Source of the DNA: G942493375 sp942493375
Lineage (GTDB): Bacteria > Armatimonadota > UBA5829
Assembly: GCA_942493375.1 (NCBI GenBank)
Contig: OW818698.1
Location: 1-64,000, forward strand
DNA length: 64,000 bases
Direction of reading: 5' to 3'
A program made the position numbers and the translations under genes. Positions 8,929-18,352 of the stretch are shown here, piece by piece; position 1 is the stretch's first letter, and each line of letters begins with the position of its first letter. Below the pieces are notes generated by a model that ran no database searches, had not been told where the DNA came from, and was given only the letters and a program-made list of their open reading frames with translations.

Positions 8929-9723
8929 ATGCCTGCAAAAAGGATAATTCCATGCCTGGATGTTAAGGGTGGACGTGTAGTCAAGGGGACCAATTTCCTG
9001 AATCTCAGGGACGCCGGCGACCCGGTGGAACTGGCAGCGCTGTATGATCAGGAAGGCGCAGATGAAGTTACGTTCCTTGACATCACAGCCAGCCACGAAC
9101 AAAGAGATACAATAGTAGATATAGCCAGCCGGACTGCTGAAAAAGTATTCATTCCTTTTACTGTTGGTGGAGGAATCAGAACCCCTGCCGATTTCAGAAA
9201 GATATTGAAGACCGGAGCTGACAAGTGCAGCATTAATACAGCTGCTCTGTTGAATCCTGATCTCATCAGTGAAGCGTCAGCAATGTTTGGAGCGCAGTGT
9301 GTAGTCCTGGCGATAGACGCAAAACGCGTAGAAGGCCAGACCGACAAGTGGCAGGTCTATACTCACGGGGGCCGAAAACCTACAGGTATTGATGCAGTCG
9401 AATGGGCGATGCGCGGTGAGGAACTTGGCGCCGGAGAGATCCTGCTAACAAGTATGGATGCAGACGGCACTGAAGCAGGATACGATATCCCTCTGACCCG
9501 CACGGTTGCAGAATCGGTTGGAATACCGGTAATAGCCTCCGGTGGCGCAGGCAGTGTTGAACATATATATGAAGCCTTAACAGATGGAAAAGCTGAGGCC
9601 GCTTTAATAGCCTCTATAGTCCATTATGGAAAAATGACAATCGCTGAAATAAAAGAATACCTCCTGAGCAGGGGGGTTGAAGTAAGGAGAATTCAACTTG
9701 AGTCTCGAAACATTTCTGGATAG
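8929..9723 (+). CDS. hisF: Imidazole glycerol phosphate synthase, cyclase subunit
   Basis: A 264-residue TIM-barrel protein that combines PRFAR with ammonia from HisH to give imidazole glycerol phosphate and AICAR in histidine synthesis. Both catalytic aspartates are present, Asp11 (IPCLDVKGG) and Asp130 (LAIDAKR), together with phosphate-binding loops such as FTVGGGIRT and ASGGAG. Length is typical. The 3' end overlaps hisI by 26 bp, so the two are co-translated. The partner hisH is not in the window. Confidence 0.97.
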   Translation: MPAKRIIPCLDVKGGRVVKGTNFLNLRDAGDPVELAALYDQEGADEVTFLDITASHEQRDTIVDIASRTAEKVFIPFTVGGGIRTPADFRKILKTGADKCSINTAALLNPDLISEASAMFGAQCVVLAIDAKRVEGQTDKWQVYTHGGRKPTGIDAVEWAMRGEELGAGEILLTSMDADGTEAGYDIPLTRTVAESVGIPVIASGGAGSVEHIYEALTDGKAEAALIASIVHYGKMTIAEIKEYLLSRGVEVRRIQLESRNISG

Positions 9724-10075
9724 TTTAAAATATGATGAGAATGGTCTAATCCCCGGTGTGGTGCAGGACTACGACAACGGACAGGTGTTAATGGTCGCTT
9801 ATATGAACCGCGATGCTGTCCGTGAGACCCTGACATCCGGCAGGGCTTGTTTCTGGAGCCGTTCCAGGCAAAAGTTCTGGATAAAGGGTGAGACCTCTGG
9901 CAACGTGCAGAAGATCAAGGAGATATTTGTCGACTGCGATAAGGACTGTTTTGTCTTGAAGGTCCAACAGACCGGTGCTGCCTGCCACGAGGGCTACCGC
10001 ACTTGCTTCTTCCGCAAGGTGAGTGAAGACGGGTCTGAAGAGATAGTAGACATAAAGCTGATGGAATCATACTGA
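9698..10075 (+). CDS. hisI: Phosphoribosyl-AMP cyclohydrolase
   Basis: A 125-residue monofunctional HisI that opens the adenine ring of phosphoribosyl-AMP, the third step of histidine synthesis. The metal-binding segment DCDKDC and the cysteines in TGAACHEGYRTCFF are intact. There is no fused HisE domain. The start is TTG at 9698 with AAGGAG 8-9 nt upstream, inside the end of hisF. A terminator follows. Confidence 0.96.
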   Translation: MSLETFLDSLKYDENGLIPGVVQDYDNGQVLMVAYMNRDAVRETLTSGRACFWSRSRQKFWIKGETSGNVQKIKEIFVDCDKDCFVLKVQQTGAACHEGYRTCFFRKVSEDGSEEIVDIKLMESY

Positions 10076-10127
10076 TTCGCATTCATATCAGGAATAACGT
10101 AAATGTAGTTCAAAACGAATGTTCTCT

Positions 10128-10169
10128 ATTCCCTCCATAAAACGCTATTGGAGGGAATGCGCTTTTTTT
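10128..10169 (+). terminator. Rho-independent terminator after hisI
   Basis: ATTCCCTCCA (10128-10137) pairs with TGGAGGGAAT (10149-10158) and is followed shortly by seven T (10163-10169). Confidence 0.9.
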
Positions 10170-10195
10170 GAGGAACAGGACCTCAGGTTTATAAA

Positions 10196-11107
10196 TTGCA
10201 TACTCCGCACATAAAACACAGACAGTGGTGCTTATATCTATCATTGATAGTATGCTGCTCCATGCTACCGGCTATCGCCAGTCAGAGTCTAGGAGCTGTA
10301 AATCGCACGTATTCCTGGGATGACTTCGATGGTAAGAGAAGGACGGTTACGTTCACAATCCGATCTTCTGATATAGCAGACTCAAAAAAAGAGTTCGGCG
10401 CTCTACCTTCCGAAATGGGACCACAGAAGATTACATTTAGTTACAGAGTTAAATATCCCCCAAATGCCTCTCCGCAAGCTATTCGCAAGTTAAGAGAAGC
10501 AGCCAAAGCCAATTCCGAACGCAAAGCCCGTGTCTTAATGGATGCCCAGAAGTCCAGATTGTTATCAAAAGGATATGTCACTATCAGCGGGGACAAAGTG
10601 GGGGTAGATTTATCTGCTGCCTGGAACCGTAACAGACAGCGGATGAGAGCTTATGCTCAGCAGTTCGTATCTCAAACAAGTATTAACCTTACCATGCTCC
10701 CCAGCCAGGCGTTGGCATTCGTCCAACATATGGAATACAAAAAGCCTCCGGATCTACGCGCAGGTACGTGTATCCTGCAGTTTTTTCCACCGATAGAAGC
10801 ATTAAATGCGGGATATGGGGACTGTGATACAAAAACCATACTCTTTGCTTCTTTGGTAGATGACGGGGACGGTCCTGAAGTGATTGCTCTGCGCGGCCCG
10901 GACCACGTAATTGCTGGACTCGAATGCGAACCTGATACTCCAGGATATGTGATTAAAGTTTTTGGCAAGTCATTTCTATTGTGCGAATGCTCAGCTCCAA
11001 GCTGGCCGCCGGGCAATGTTTCGAATAAAACCTACAATGCCATAGAGCGTGGTGATTATACTCCAATACGCTTACGGACTTACTCAATGCCCGAGAAGCC
11101 TCAATAA
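10196..11107 (+). CDS. Exported transglutaminase-like protein
   Basis: A 303-residue protein with a TTG start and a signal peptide of about 29 residues. The C-terminal half has the transglutaminase-like cysteine-protease pattern: Cys210 in GYGDCDTKT at the start of a helix, then His237 in GPDHVIAGL, with an aspartate expected in the following beta strand. Such proteins act as proteases or peptidoglycan/protein-modifying enzymes. The specific substrate cannot be told. The N-terminal half (about 35-160) is not recognised. It stands alone between the his terminator and a 423-bp gap. Confidence 0.6.
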   Translation: MHTPHIKHRQWCLYLSLIVCCSMLPAIASQSLGAVNRTYSWDDFDGKRRTVTFTIRSSDIADSKKEFGALPSEMGPQKITFSYRVKYPPNASPQAIRKLREAAKANSERKARVLMDAQKSRLLSKGYVTISGDKVGVDLSAAWNRNRQRMRAYAQQFVSQTSINLTMLPSQALAFVQHMEYKKPPDLRAGTCILQFFPPIEALNAGYGDCDTKTILFASLVDDGDGPEVIALRGPDHVIAGLECEPDTPGYVIKVFGKSFLLCECSAPSWPPGNVSNKTYNAIERGDYTPIRLRTYSMPEKPQ

Positions 11108-11303
11108 TATTGCCTTTGATTCTGGATATTTATCGTTAATATGTTTGTTTATATATGTTATTTGATTGAGAAGGTTGCAGACATCCTATCTTATTCATTC
11201 TTGCTGAGTTTATCGGAGTATTAACGGATTGTATATGCCATTCGACAGATTGATAGTGGACGGATACATATTTGCCATATTGTTATTCTGTATGATCACA
11301 TAA

Positions 11304-11353
11304 CCCGCATTATTAATAACTAACTCCACTTTTAACTCTATTACCAGTAAAAA
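11304..11353. repeat. Degenerate CCCGCATTATT-family repeat
   Basis: CCCGCATTATT at the left is followed by an inner part (ACTTTTAACTCTATTACC then AGTAAAAAGC) that still resembles the inner stem of the copies at 31768 and 47465. Base pairing has largely decayed and the right outer arm is unclear. Confidence 0.55.
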
Positions 11354-11385
11354 GCGTAACCTGATTAATTATGAAAGCTAAACGA

Positions 11386-11414
11386 TTGACCGGTATGGTA
11401 TGCTGTGTTATAAT
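11386..11414 (+). promoter_or_regulatory. Strong sigma-70 promoter for the sensor kinase
   Basis: TTGACC (11386-11391), 17-bp spacer and perfect TATAAT (11409-11414). Transcription would begin near 11421, giving a leader of about 110 nt before the TTG start at 11531. Confidence 0.82.
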
Positions 11415-11530
11415 TCGACTGTATGGCTTGGAATAATGATAATCTAGACCATACTGTCCCCTCGCGCCTGCCTTGGCAGGAGTGCATTCATTACGTCCGC
11501 ACATTTTAAGGACGCAACGAGGTTGCTAAC

Positions 11531-13282
11531 TTGAGTGAATCAATCGAAAATATGAAATCCATCGTACAGCAACTGGAGCTAAAAGCCGAAACGCTGGAAC
11601 ACGAATTACGAGATAAATCAGTCGCAATCACTGCTCTTGAGCAGGCTAACAAAAGACTGGAAGACCGGATCAAGGAACTGGATGCTGAATCTGGTCCTAC
11701 TCCCCTCACCGAACTCGAAGAAACCCTTAAACGGCTTGTAGCCAGAATAAGCATGATATTGCAGGCAGAAAAATGCGTATTTATGCTTTTTGATGGTGAC
11801 GCCGGAGAATTGGTTGCTGCAAAGCCAGCAGTTGGTTTGACGGATGAGCAGATCAAAACTTTCCGGGTCAGAGCTACCGAAGGTATCTCCGGTGAAGTAT
11901 TCCGCGATCAGAAACCTATCATACTTTATGATGCTATGAATGATCCCCGAACGATAAAGGAAAATGTCGGGGTTATCAATATTACTAATGGTGTCTGCGT
12001 CCCTCTGGTAGTTGAGAAGCGTGATGAAGCAACCAACAAAGTAACCGAGCGCAAAGTCATTGGTGTAATGCATGTATTTAACAAGCGTTATGGCAATGTT
12101 TTCATCCAGGAAGACGTAAACCTTCTTACCAGGCTTGCCCATAACGCTGCATCGGTTATTGCAAGCGCCCAGCTCTTCCGCGAAGTTGTTCAGGAAAAAG
12201 AAGAACTTGAGCACGTTATTGAGAGTGTATACTCCGGCCTTGTGATGGTCAACAATAACGGTAGAATCATGCAGATGAACTCATCGGCAAGAGTAATGCT
12301 TGAAATCGACGGATCTGAAAAACTTTCCGGTGATTTTAGAGACATAATAAAAGTTAAACCAATAATGGAGCTCATCGAGAAGTCTCTGGCCGAAGGTCAG
12401 GAGATGGAAGAAGAAATAACCATTGAACCTGCAGAAGGCGAAGATGCCACTGAGCAGATTTACCAGGCTCAGACAGCACTGGTTCGTGGTGAAGACCAAT
12501 CCGTATTAGGTGTAGTATCCATCTTTAACGACATAACAGAGTTACGCAACATTGACCGTATGAAGACGGCGTTTGTCTCCACTGTTTCCCACGAACTCCG
12601 AACGCCTCTTACTTCGATCAAAGGTTTCATTTCTACACTTCTGCAAGACACCGAGGGTTTCTACGACATTGAAACCGTCCACGAGTTCTATACGATCATC
12701 GATCAGGAATGCGACAGACTTACAAGACTTATCAGCGACCTGCTTAATGTTTCACGTATAGAAGCTGGTAGAGCTCTTGATCTTAATCCTTCACCAGTCA
12801 ATGTGCCTGAACTCACTGACAAGGTTGTAGCGACACAGAAGTCTTATACATCCAAGCACCAGTTTGCTGTGGATTTCGCCGATGACTTCCCGACAATTGT
12901 TGCAGACAAAGACAAGATTGATCAGATCCTGACGAACCTCATCAGCAACGCTGTGAAATATGCCCCTGAAGGTGGAGAAATAAGGATTGCTGCCGTGAAA
13001 GCAGGCCCGGATAAAGTCCAGATCAGTGTAATTGACCAAGGTATGGGAATCCCTAAGGAACACCAGGCCAAAGTCTTTGACAGGTTCCACAGAGTAGACA
13101 ACCGAGACACCAGAAAGGTCGGAGGAACCGGCATTGGACTCTACCTGGTTAAACACCTTGTAGAAGCTCATGGTGGAAAAATATGGGTAGATAGTGAACC
13201 TGGCAAAGGTTCAGCATTCATATTTGAATTGCCAACCTGTCCTCCTCAGTTCCAGGATGAAGAGGAAGCATCTCAGTCTTAA
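11531..13282 (+). CDS. GAF/PAS-containing sensor histidine kinase
   Basis: A 583-residue cytoplasmic-looking kinase without transmembrane segments. Domain order: N-terminal coiled coil (about 5-55), GAF domain (about 62-215), PAS-like domain (about 225-340), HisKA with phosphoacceptor His354 (SHELRTPL), and a HATPase domain with N-box Asn473, G1 box DQGMGIP (about 502) and G2 box GGTGIGLYLV (about 531). It would sense a small ligand or redox signal through GAF/PAS and phosphorylate a response regulator that is not encoded nearby (an orphan kinase). The start is a TTG after GAGG. A terminator follows directly. Confidence 0.93.
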   Translation: MSESIENMKSIVQQLELKAETLEHELRDKSVAITALEQANKRLEDRIKELDAESGPTPLTELEETLKRLVARISMILQAEKCVFMLFDGDAGELVAAKPAVGLTDEQIKTFRVRATEGISGEVFRDQKPIILYDAMNDPRTIKENVGVINITNGVCVPLVVEKRDEATNKVTERKVIGVMHVFNKRYGNVFIQEDVNLLTRLAHNAASVIASAQLFREVVQEKEELEHVIESVYSGLVMVNNNGRIMQMNSSARVMLEIDGSEKLSGDFRDIIKVKPIMELIEKSLAEGQEMEEEITIEPAEGEDATEQIYQAQTALVRGEDQSVLGVVSIFNDITELRNIDRMKTAFVSTVSHELRTPLTSIKGFISTLLQDTEGFYDIETVHEFYTIIDQECDRLTRLISDLLNVSRIEAGRALDLNPSPVNVPELTDKVVATQKSYTSKHQFAVDFADDFPTIVADKDKIDQILTNLISNAVKYAPEGGEIRIAAVKAGPDKVQISVIDQGMGIPKEHQAKVFDRFHRVDNRDTRKVGGTGIGLYLVKHLVEAHGGKIWVDSEPGKGSAFIFELPTCPPQFQDEEEASQS

Positions 13283-13308
13283 TCTTCTCAATATATTAGT
13301 ATACAAAA

Positions 13309-13337
13309 AGCCTTCGGATTTTCCGGAGGCTTTTTTT
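13309..13337 (+). terminator. Rho-independent terminator after the sensor kinase
   Basis: AGCCTTCGG (13309-13317) pairs with CCGGAGGCT (13323-13331), with one G-U pair, followed by a run of seven T. Confidence 0.92.
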
Positions 13338-13549
13338 ATCTTTCTATAGTTCACATCACAACAACTGATCACGAATCCCAAAAGTAAGATAACATACTGG
13401 TACTTACACTGCCTCTTTGCATAAAACCTGGTAATCATACGAGGGTCTATCTACGTCCAAGAGTGGCATTAATAACAAGAGGGTATTCCGAGAATACGGA
13501 AGCCTGTAACTGGAAGTTCCACAAATACTTGGATGCGAGAGACACGACA

Positions 13550-15337
13550 ATGCATAATACATCAAGATTCCTAAGATATATAATCTTAATAGCGTTATTA
13601 TTCACGCCTCTTCTCCTAACCGGTTGCGGTGGAGGCGGAGGGTCAGTCAGTCAGGCTGTAACGCCTCCGGATACCAAAGGCGGAGACACGTCTGGTCCAT
13701 TCTTCACTATATCCAGTGCGGTCTACAGCGCTCTGACAAAAGCAGCGACATTTAAAGCAACCGTGTCTGACAGCGGATCGGGTATAAAGTCAGTCTTGGC
13801 AAAGGTTACGCCTCCAACAGGAACAGTAACAAACTACACAATGACTTATAGTGCTACTACTAACGAATACTCCGCTGTTTTCAGCAACGTACCAGAGAAT
13901 ACGACAGCAGTAGCCAAAACATATCAAGTGGACATTACAGCCACAGATAAGTCCGACAATGTAACAACTCAGAAGAAAAGTTTTCTAGTGCCGGGTGTAA
14001 CTGCGGATACAACAGTTCCTGCAATAACGCAGGCAACTGCAGTATACAGTGCCCAGACAAATGCAGCTACATTGAGTGTTACCGCCACAGACAGCGGTTC
14101 TGGTATTCAATCTGTTCAAGCTATAATCACTCCACCGACTGGCGCGACAACCACACTGGATTTAGTTTACGATGCGACAACCATTACATACAGAGTCGTA
14201 TACAGCAATGTGCCTACTAATTCAACTTCATCGCCGAAGACATATACTGTAGACTTCACTGTCACTGATAATTCGGCAAACCATTCCAGTCAACAAGCCA
14301 GCTTCCAGGTTGATGGTTCAACGCCACCTCCCCCACCAATTGATTTTACAGTGCCAAATATTTCACTGGTAGTTGCAACATACAGCGCCCAGACTAATTC
14401 GACTGCTCTACGAGCTGTTGCGACTGATGCAGGTTCCGGCATGAAGTCGGTTCAGGCAACTGTAACACTGCCAGGCGGAGGAGGAACGGCTATTGTAGAT
14501 ATGACCTACAACACTACCGCAAGTGAATATAGAGGGACCTACAGCAACGTACCGGCGAATACGACTGCAACTGCAAAGACATATTTTGTAGACTTTACGG
14601 CCAGTGATCAGTCAGAAAACACTTCTACACGACAAACCAGTTTTATAGTTCCAGGTAACCTTGATACTACAGATCCTGTATTTGGTACGGTGACGACACA
14701 ATATAATGCCCAAACGAAAGCAGCAACATTGAGTGCAGCGGTCACCGATGCCGGGTCAGGGGTTCAGGCAGTGACAGCAAGAGTAACACTGCCTGCAGGT
14801 GGAACTGCAGATTTCAATTTAGTCTATGATTCCCTGGCCAATGTGTTTAGTGCAGTATATAGCAATGTGCCGGCGAATCTAACCACAGAAGCTCAGACAT
14901 ATGTCGTAGACTTTACCGCCAGTGACAAATCCGGAAACACCTCAACACAACAGAGGAGTTTCCAGGTTGCCGGACTTGATGCTCCACCCGCAGACTCTAT
15001 TGCTCCGACAATTGCGGATCTTGCCGCAGTATTTGATGCAACAGCAAAGACAGCGACATTTACGGCAACAGTAACAGATGCTGGTTCGGGGGTTGACTCG
15101 GTGCAAGCAACAGTCACACTGCCTACCGGAGCAACACAGTTATTTGATATGATATATGACTCAACTGCTGGTAAATATTCTGCGGTCTATTCAAATGTGC
15201 CGAAGAACTACTCATTCAGCTCCAAGGAATATCTGGTGGACATTCTGGCAAGTGACGTTACCGGGAACACATCAACTCAACAGACCAGCTTCCTTGTCCC
15301 CGGTATCGATGTCCCACCACCACCAGGACAGCTATAA
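13550..15337 (+). CDS. Lipoprotein with five tandem Ig-like repeats
   Basis: A 595-residue protein. The frame opens at 13463, but the ATG at 13550 gives a proper lipoprotein signal (lipobox LLTGC, lipidated Cys26) followed by a Gly-rich linker. The rest is five imperfect tandem repeats of roughly 105 residues. Each runs from a strand like AVYSAQTNAATL, through DSGSGIQSVQA and a TLPTG segment, to YSNVP and VDFTASDKSGNTSTQQ. The Thr/Ser-rich beta-sandwich repeats resemble bacterial Ig-like or cadherin-like stalk modules. No catalytic domain is present. It may be a surface adhesion or spacer protein; function is unknown. Confidence 0.75.
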   Translation: MHNTSRFLRYIILIALLFTPLLLTGCGGGGGSVSQAVTPPDTKGGDTSGPFFTISSAVYSALTKAATFKATVSDSGSGIKSVLAKVTPPTGTVTNYTMTYSATTNEYSAVFSNVPENTTAVAKTYQVDITATDKSDNVTTQKKSFLVPGVTADTTVPAITQATAVYSAQTNAATLSVTATDSGSGIQSVQAIITPPTGATTTLDLVYDATTITYRVVYSNVPTNSTSSPKTYTVDFTVTDNSANHSSQQASFQVDGSTPPPPPIDFTVPNISLVVATYSAQTNSTALRAVATDAGSGMKSVQATVTLPGGGGTAIVDMTYNTTASEYRGTYSNVPANTTATAKTYFVDFTASDQSENTSTRQTSFIVPGNLDTTDPVFGTVTTQYNAQTKAATLSAAVTDAGSGVQAVTARVTLPAGGTADFNLVYDSLANVFSAVYSNVPANLTTEAQTYVVDFTASDKSGNTSTQQRSFQVAGLDAPPADSIAPTIADLAAVFDATAKTATFTATVTDAGSGVDSVQATVTLPTGATQLFDMIYDSTAGKYSAVYSNVPKNYSFSSKEYLVDILASDVTGNTSTQQTSFLVPGIDVPPPPGQL

Positions 15338-15362
15338 AGAGAATCAGTTCCACCTAAACGGC

Positions 15363-15395
15363 CAATGTCATCCTTCACTGTGAAGGATGACATTG
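15363..15395. terminator. Perfect palindrome between convergent genes
   Basis: CAATGTCATCCTTCAC and its exact complement flank a single T, giving a 16-bp stem. It lies between the convergent lipoprotein and tag genes and could act as a bidirectional transcript end, although there is no T run. The arm shares TGTCATCCT with the GTCATCCTGA repeat family. Confidence 0.6.
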
Positions 15396-15400
15396 TGCGT

Positions 15401-15991
15401 TCAGGTTGATGTAGTGCGTTTGAAGCAGTCTGTGGTATGGTCATTTACCATTCCTATAGACTGCATGAATGCGTAGCAGATTGTTGTCCCTACGAACTTG
15501 AAGCCCCGGGAGAGAAGGTATTTGCTCAATTGATCTGACTCCGGAGTTGATGCTGGAATTTCATTTATACTATTCCAGTTGTTTATTTTAGGAGAGCCCC
15601 CGACAAACTGCCAGATTACTTTTGCGAAAGAACCCTCTTCATCTATTATTCTCAAAAAGGCCTCTGCATTAGTTATAGTAGACTCGACCTTGCGGCGATT
15701 GCGGATAATACCAGGATCCTGCAGCAGCTGAGATACTTTGTCCTGTGAGTATCCTATTATTTTCTCTGCATCAAAATCGTCAAACGCTCTTCTATAACTC
15801 TCACGTTTCTTCAACACTGTAGCCCAACTGAGTCCCGCTTGCGCGCCTTCGAGGATTATAATTTCGAAGAGCTTGCGGTCATCAAATACGGGAACACCCC
15901 ATTCGTTGTCGTGGTACGAAACATACAGGGGATCAGTTAATGGCACCCATGCACAACGTATAATATCATTACCAGGTTCGTTCAAGGTCAT
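15401..15991 (-). CDS. tag: DNA-3-methyladenine glycosylase I
   Basis: A 196-residue base-excision repair enzyme that removes 3-methyladenine from alkylated DNA. Family features are the N-terminal RCAWV (Cys13), YHDNEWG (His27) and the C-terminal HTTDC (His185, Cys189), which together form the zinc site, plus the helix-hairpin region around LEGAQAGLSWATVL. The ATG at 15991 overlaps the stop of the upstream DUF4838 gene by one base (TGATG). A GTG three bases earlier is an alternative start. The coupling to a polysaccharide-related gene looks incidental. Confidence 0.94.
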   Translation of the reverse strand: MTLNEPGNDIIRCAWVPLTDPLYVSYHDNEWGVPVFDDRKLFEIIILEGAQAGLSWATVLKKRESYRRAFDDFDAEKIIGYSQDKVSQLLQDPGIIRNRRKVESTITNAEAFLRIIDEEGSFAKVIWQFVGGSPKINNWNSINEIPASTPESDQLSKYLLSRGFKFVGTTICYAFMQSIGMVNDHTTDCFKRTTST

Positions 15992-18216
15992 CACTCTACT
16001 TTTCCAGCTATTGCCCAGCCATCCATATCAAGTATCTCAGTGGTCCCTGGATTATATGCAGTAAATCGCAGGAGAAACTCACTGCTGCCCGATATAAATG
16101 TAGTCAGGTCGTATTCGGCATATAGTTTGGATAACGGCTGGTCCTTAAATGCCGTTTTCCAAGTTACTCCCCCATCCAAAGATATATCCACTGAGTTACT
16201 GCCGCCTTCGGGAAGGTAGAAATACATATTAGTTAACTTTGCGGAGGTAAATTTAAGCCCATTGGTTGCACGCATGTCGTATACCAATTCACCCGTTACT
16301 CCCGGAGGCAATCCCATGCCATATATATCCGGTCGGAAGCCTTTTCTGCTCTTTGCCTGGAATGATTTCCCTCCATTGTCGAGTCCATCCAGATACAGAA
16401 AATCTCCCGCCTTTGAAAACACAGTACCGGGATCATTAAGGTTTTCCATGCACGATTTCACAAATAGACCAGCAGTAGCGCCTATCGTTGGAGTGTCAGC
16501 CAGCCTGGTGAGTCCATCGAGGTATACTTTAGCAGCATCAAGGGCCGCTTGTCTCTTTTCCATCTGACCATCACGTGTTACAGCCAGATTAGCAGCGTAG
16601 AATGTATTAAATGCCTTGAGCATTTTTATAGATTCAAGGTCATTATTTACTCTCTGCAGATGTACCGGGTTTGATGCAATCTGCTTTGCTGCAGCTTCAT
16701 AAACAGCTATACCGTCATCTGTCAGCTTCTCCGGATACATCCTGGCAACTTCCATAAGTTCGCCGGTTCCTCCAGTCGCCAGCATATGCTCTTCGACTTT
16801 AGCGTGGTATGCTCTGATAGACTTGCCTGCTGATCCATAGTAACTGGGATAAAACACATCCAGAAGCTTTTTGACCTTAAGCTTGGAATCCCAGGATATC
16901 CGATAACTCAACCACATATGTATATCGGTCCCAAGGTTGCGGTCAATATATTCCGGCATTATACCGCTGAATCCGATCTTGCGATAATAATCCTGCTCAA
17001 TCTCCAGTTTCTGAAAAACAGTCCAGGGTCCCGGATACCAGCCAATATAATCGTAGCTCCAGGCGCGTGGCAGCAGTTTCATCCACCTCTCTATCCTGGA
17101 CCTATAGGAATTACACCATGGAACATCAGCAGTCTTTGGTTTAACCTGTTCCATTGCATATGAACAAATGATCGGATATAGGTTATCTGCTCCTTTGATT
17201 GGCTTTGTCGGCGGTTCTATTGTAGAGGAGTATGGGAGAATGGTTATGCCTTTACCCGGATTATCTTTATTCACTGCGTCAGCCACTTTATTGGAAAACG
17301 TCAGCACTCTCTCGGCAGGATTTGCTCCGGTGGCCATACAGGCATCACACTGGCACCAGTTATCGTTATCGTTCGGACTGAATGTATAGTAGTCGTATTC
17401 AGGATAATTCTTAAACACCCAATTAAATCGCTCTGCAGCTATCTCTATGGCTCTGGGATATGTCATACATATCTGACCCTCAGGTCCACGTGGTTCTCGT
17501 TTACCATTGACCATAGCCTGGAGTCCAGGTTCTTTCTCCTGAAGCTCCTTAGGGTAATAAGTAGACCACTCCTGTCCACCGTAACCGATAACTCCCCCAC
17601 CCCTGTTGCGTATTTTCCAGACAGCAATGTCAGTTAATTGCTTCACATAGGTTCTCGGCACGGCATTTCCATTGTACCAGGGAGACCTGAGTTCGTAAGT
17701 CGGTTTACATATTGACTTGCCATTTAAAATATCGATGGAAATGCTTTTGTGCTGTGGTATGAATTCCCCCACCTGCCCGGGAGTGAACCAGTGACAGCCC
17801 AGGTAATCTTCCAGGATACCGTATACTCCATTGGAAATCCCATCCGGTCTGGGGCTAAGGATTACTATTCCCTTTGCATTAGAAATCAACATATAACCAT
17901 CCGGCCAGAATAGTTTCGGAGACAATAGTTCTGCAGGCTGTTTCATACCTTTCGGCAACGTCCCCAGCCATATGCAGGTACCCTTAATGTTGTCTTGTGA
18001 AGTCACTATCCGTACGTTCGCACCGGACATAACATTCAGGTGATATACCAGATCGTCAGCCGCCATTTTGACCGCTTTATGGGCGTCAGGAGGAATCACA
18101 ATTGTGCAGACTGACTTCCCGGACTTCACCAGGGTGACAGGTTTGCATATTCCCGGAATCACGGTCAGAGCGAATATGCCAAAAAGCATTATGCAGAACA
18201 AACTTCTTTTGATCAA
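15991..18216 (-). CDS. Exported DUF4838 (alpha-glucuronidase-like) protein, paralog 1
   Basis: A 741-residue secreted protein of the DUF4838 group, related in fold to GH67 alpha-glucuronidases. A signal peptide (about 1-25) is followed by an N-terminal alpha/beta domain (about 30-150, with PDAHKAVKMAADDLVYHL and YGILEDYLGCHWFTPG at its end) and a central barrel. The barrel carries the family motif NDNDNWCQCDACM. The C-terminal 150 residues look like a beta-sandwich. The frame opens at 18399 and has an ATG at 18225 directly abutting AAGGAG. The TTG at 18216 (IKRSLFCIM...) has the same Shine-Dalgarno at 9 nt and is preferred. Paralogs are at 45077 and 50299. Substrate unknown. Confidence 0.8.
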   Translation of the reverse strand: MIKRSLFCIMLFGIFALTVIPGICKPVTLVKSGKSVCTIVIPPDAHKAVKMAADDLVYHLNVMSGANVRIVTSQDNIKGTCIWLGTLPKGMKQPAELLSPKLFWPDGYMLISNAKGIVILSPRPDGISNGVYGILEDYLGCHWFTPGQVGEFIPQHKSISIDILNGKSICKPTYELRSPWYNGNAVPRTYVKQLTDIAVWKIRNRGGGVIGYGGQEWSTYYPKELQEKEPGLQAMVNGKREPRGPEGQICMTYPRAIEIAAERFNWVFKNYPEYDYYTFSPNDNDNWCQCDACMATGANPAERVLTFSNKVADAVNKDNPGKGITILPYSSTIEPPTKPIKGADNLYPIICSYAMEQVKPKTADVPWCNSYRSRIERWMKLLPRAWSYDYIGWYPGPWTVFQKLEIEQDYYRKIGFSGIMPEYIDRNLGTDIHMWLSYRISWDSKLKVKKLLDVFYPSYYGSAGKSIRAYHAKVEEHMLATGGTGELMEVARMYPEKLTDDGIAVYEAAAKQIASNPVHLQRVNNDLESIKMLKAFNTFYAANLAVTRDGQMEKRQAALDAAKVYLDGLTRLADTPTIGATAGLFVKSCMENLNDPGTVFSKAGDFLYLDGLDNGGKSFQAKSRKGFRPDIYGMGLPPGVTGELVYDMRATNGLKFTSAKLTNMYFYLPEGGSNSVDISLDGGVTWKTAFKDQPLSKLYAEYDLTTFISGSSEFLLRFTAYNPGTTEILDMDGWAIAGKVE

Positions 18217-18295
18217 TGGAGGCATCTCCTTATTTATCGATATATTCTCGAAGGAACGGTAAATGAGTTTAATGATAGTTGGATTGTTTTTGCAG

Positions 18296-18338
18296 GTATT
18301 CCGTTCGTGATTCGATATACTCAGCACGAACGGAATAC
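18296..18338. repeat. Perfect 14-bp inverted repeat between DUF4838 and DUF4870 genes
   Basis: GTATTCCGTTCGTG (18296-18309) and its exact complement (18325-18338) enclose 15 bases. It follows the DUF4870 stop and precedes the DUF4838 start on the reverse strand. Without a U tract it is either a factor-assisted transcript end or a protein-binding palindrome. Confidence 0.6.
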
Positions 18339-18352
18339 AGCTAATACGACGT

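Larger units (their letters stand above)
11108..11530. other. Intergenic region upstream of the sensor kinase
   Basis: No gene is visible in this 423-bp stretch. It holds a decayed copy of the CCCGCATTATT repeat (11304-11353), a near-perfect promoter (11386-11414), and in the predicted leader a small hairpin CCTGCC-TT-GGCAGG (11467-11480) plus a weak CGTCC/GGACG stem (11494-11514). Confidence 0.6.

Noticed and set aside
18217..18225. ATG at 18225 as start of DUF4838 paralog 1
   Set aside because: The Shine-Dalgarno AAGGAG directly abuts it; the TTG at 18216 has correct spacing.
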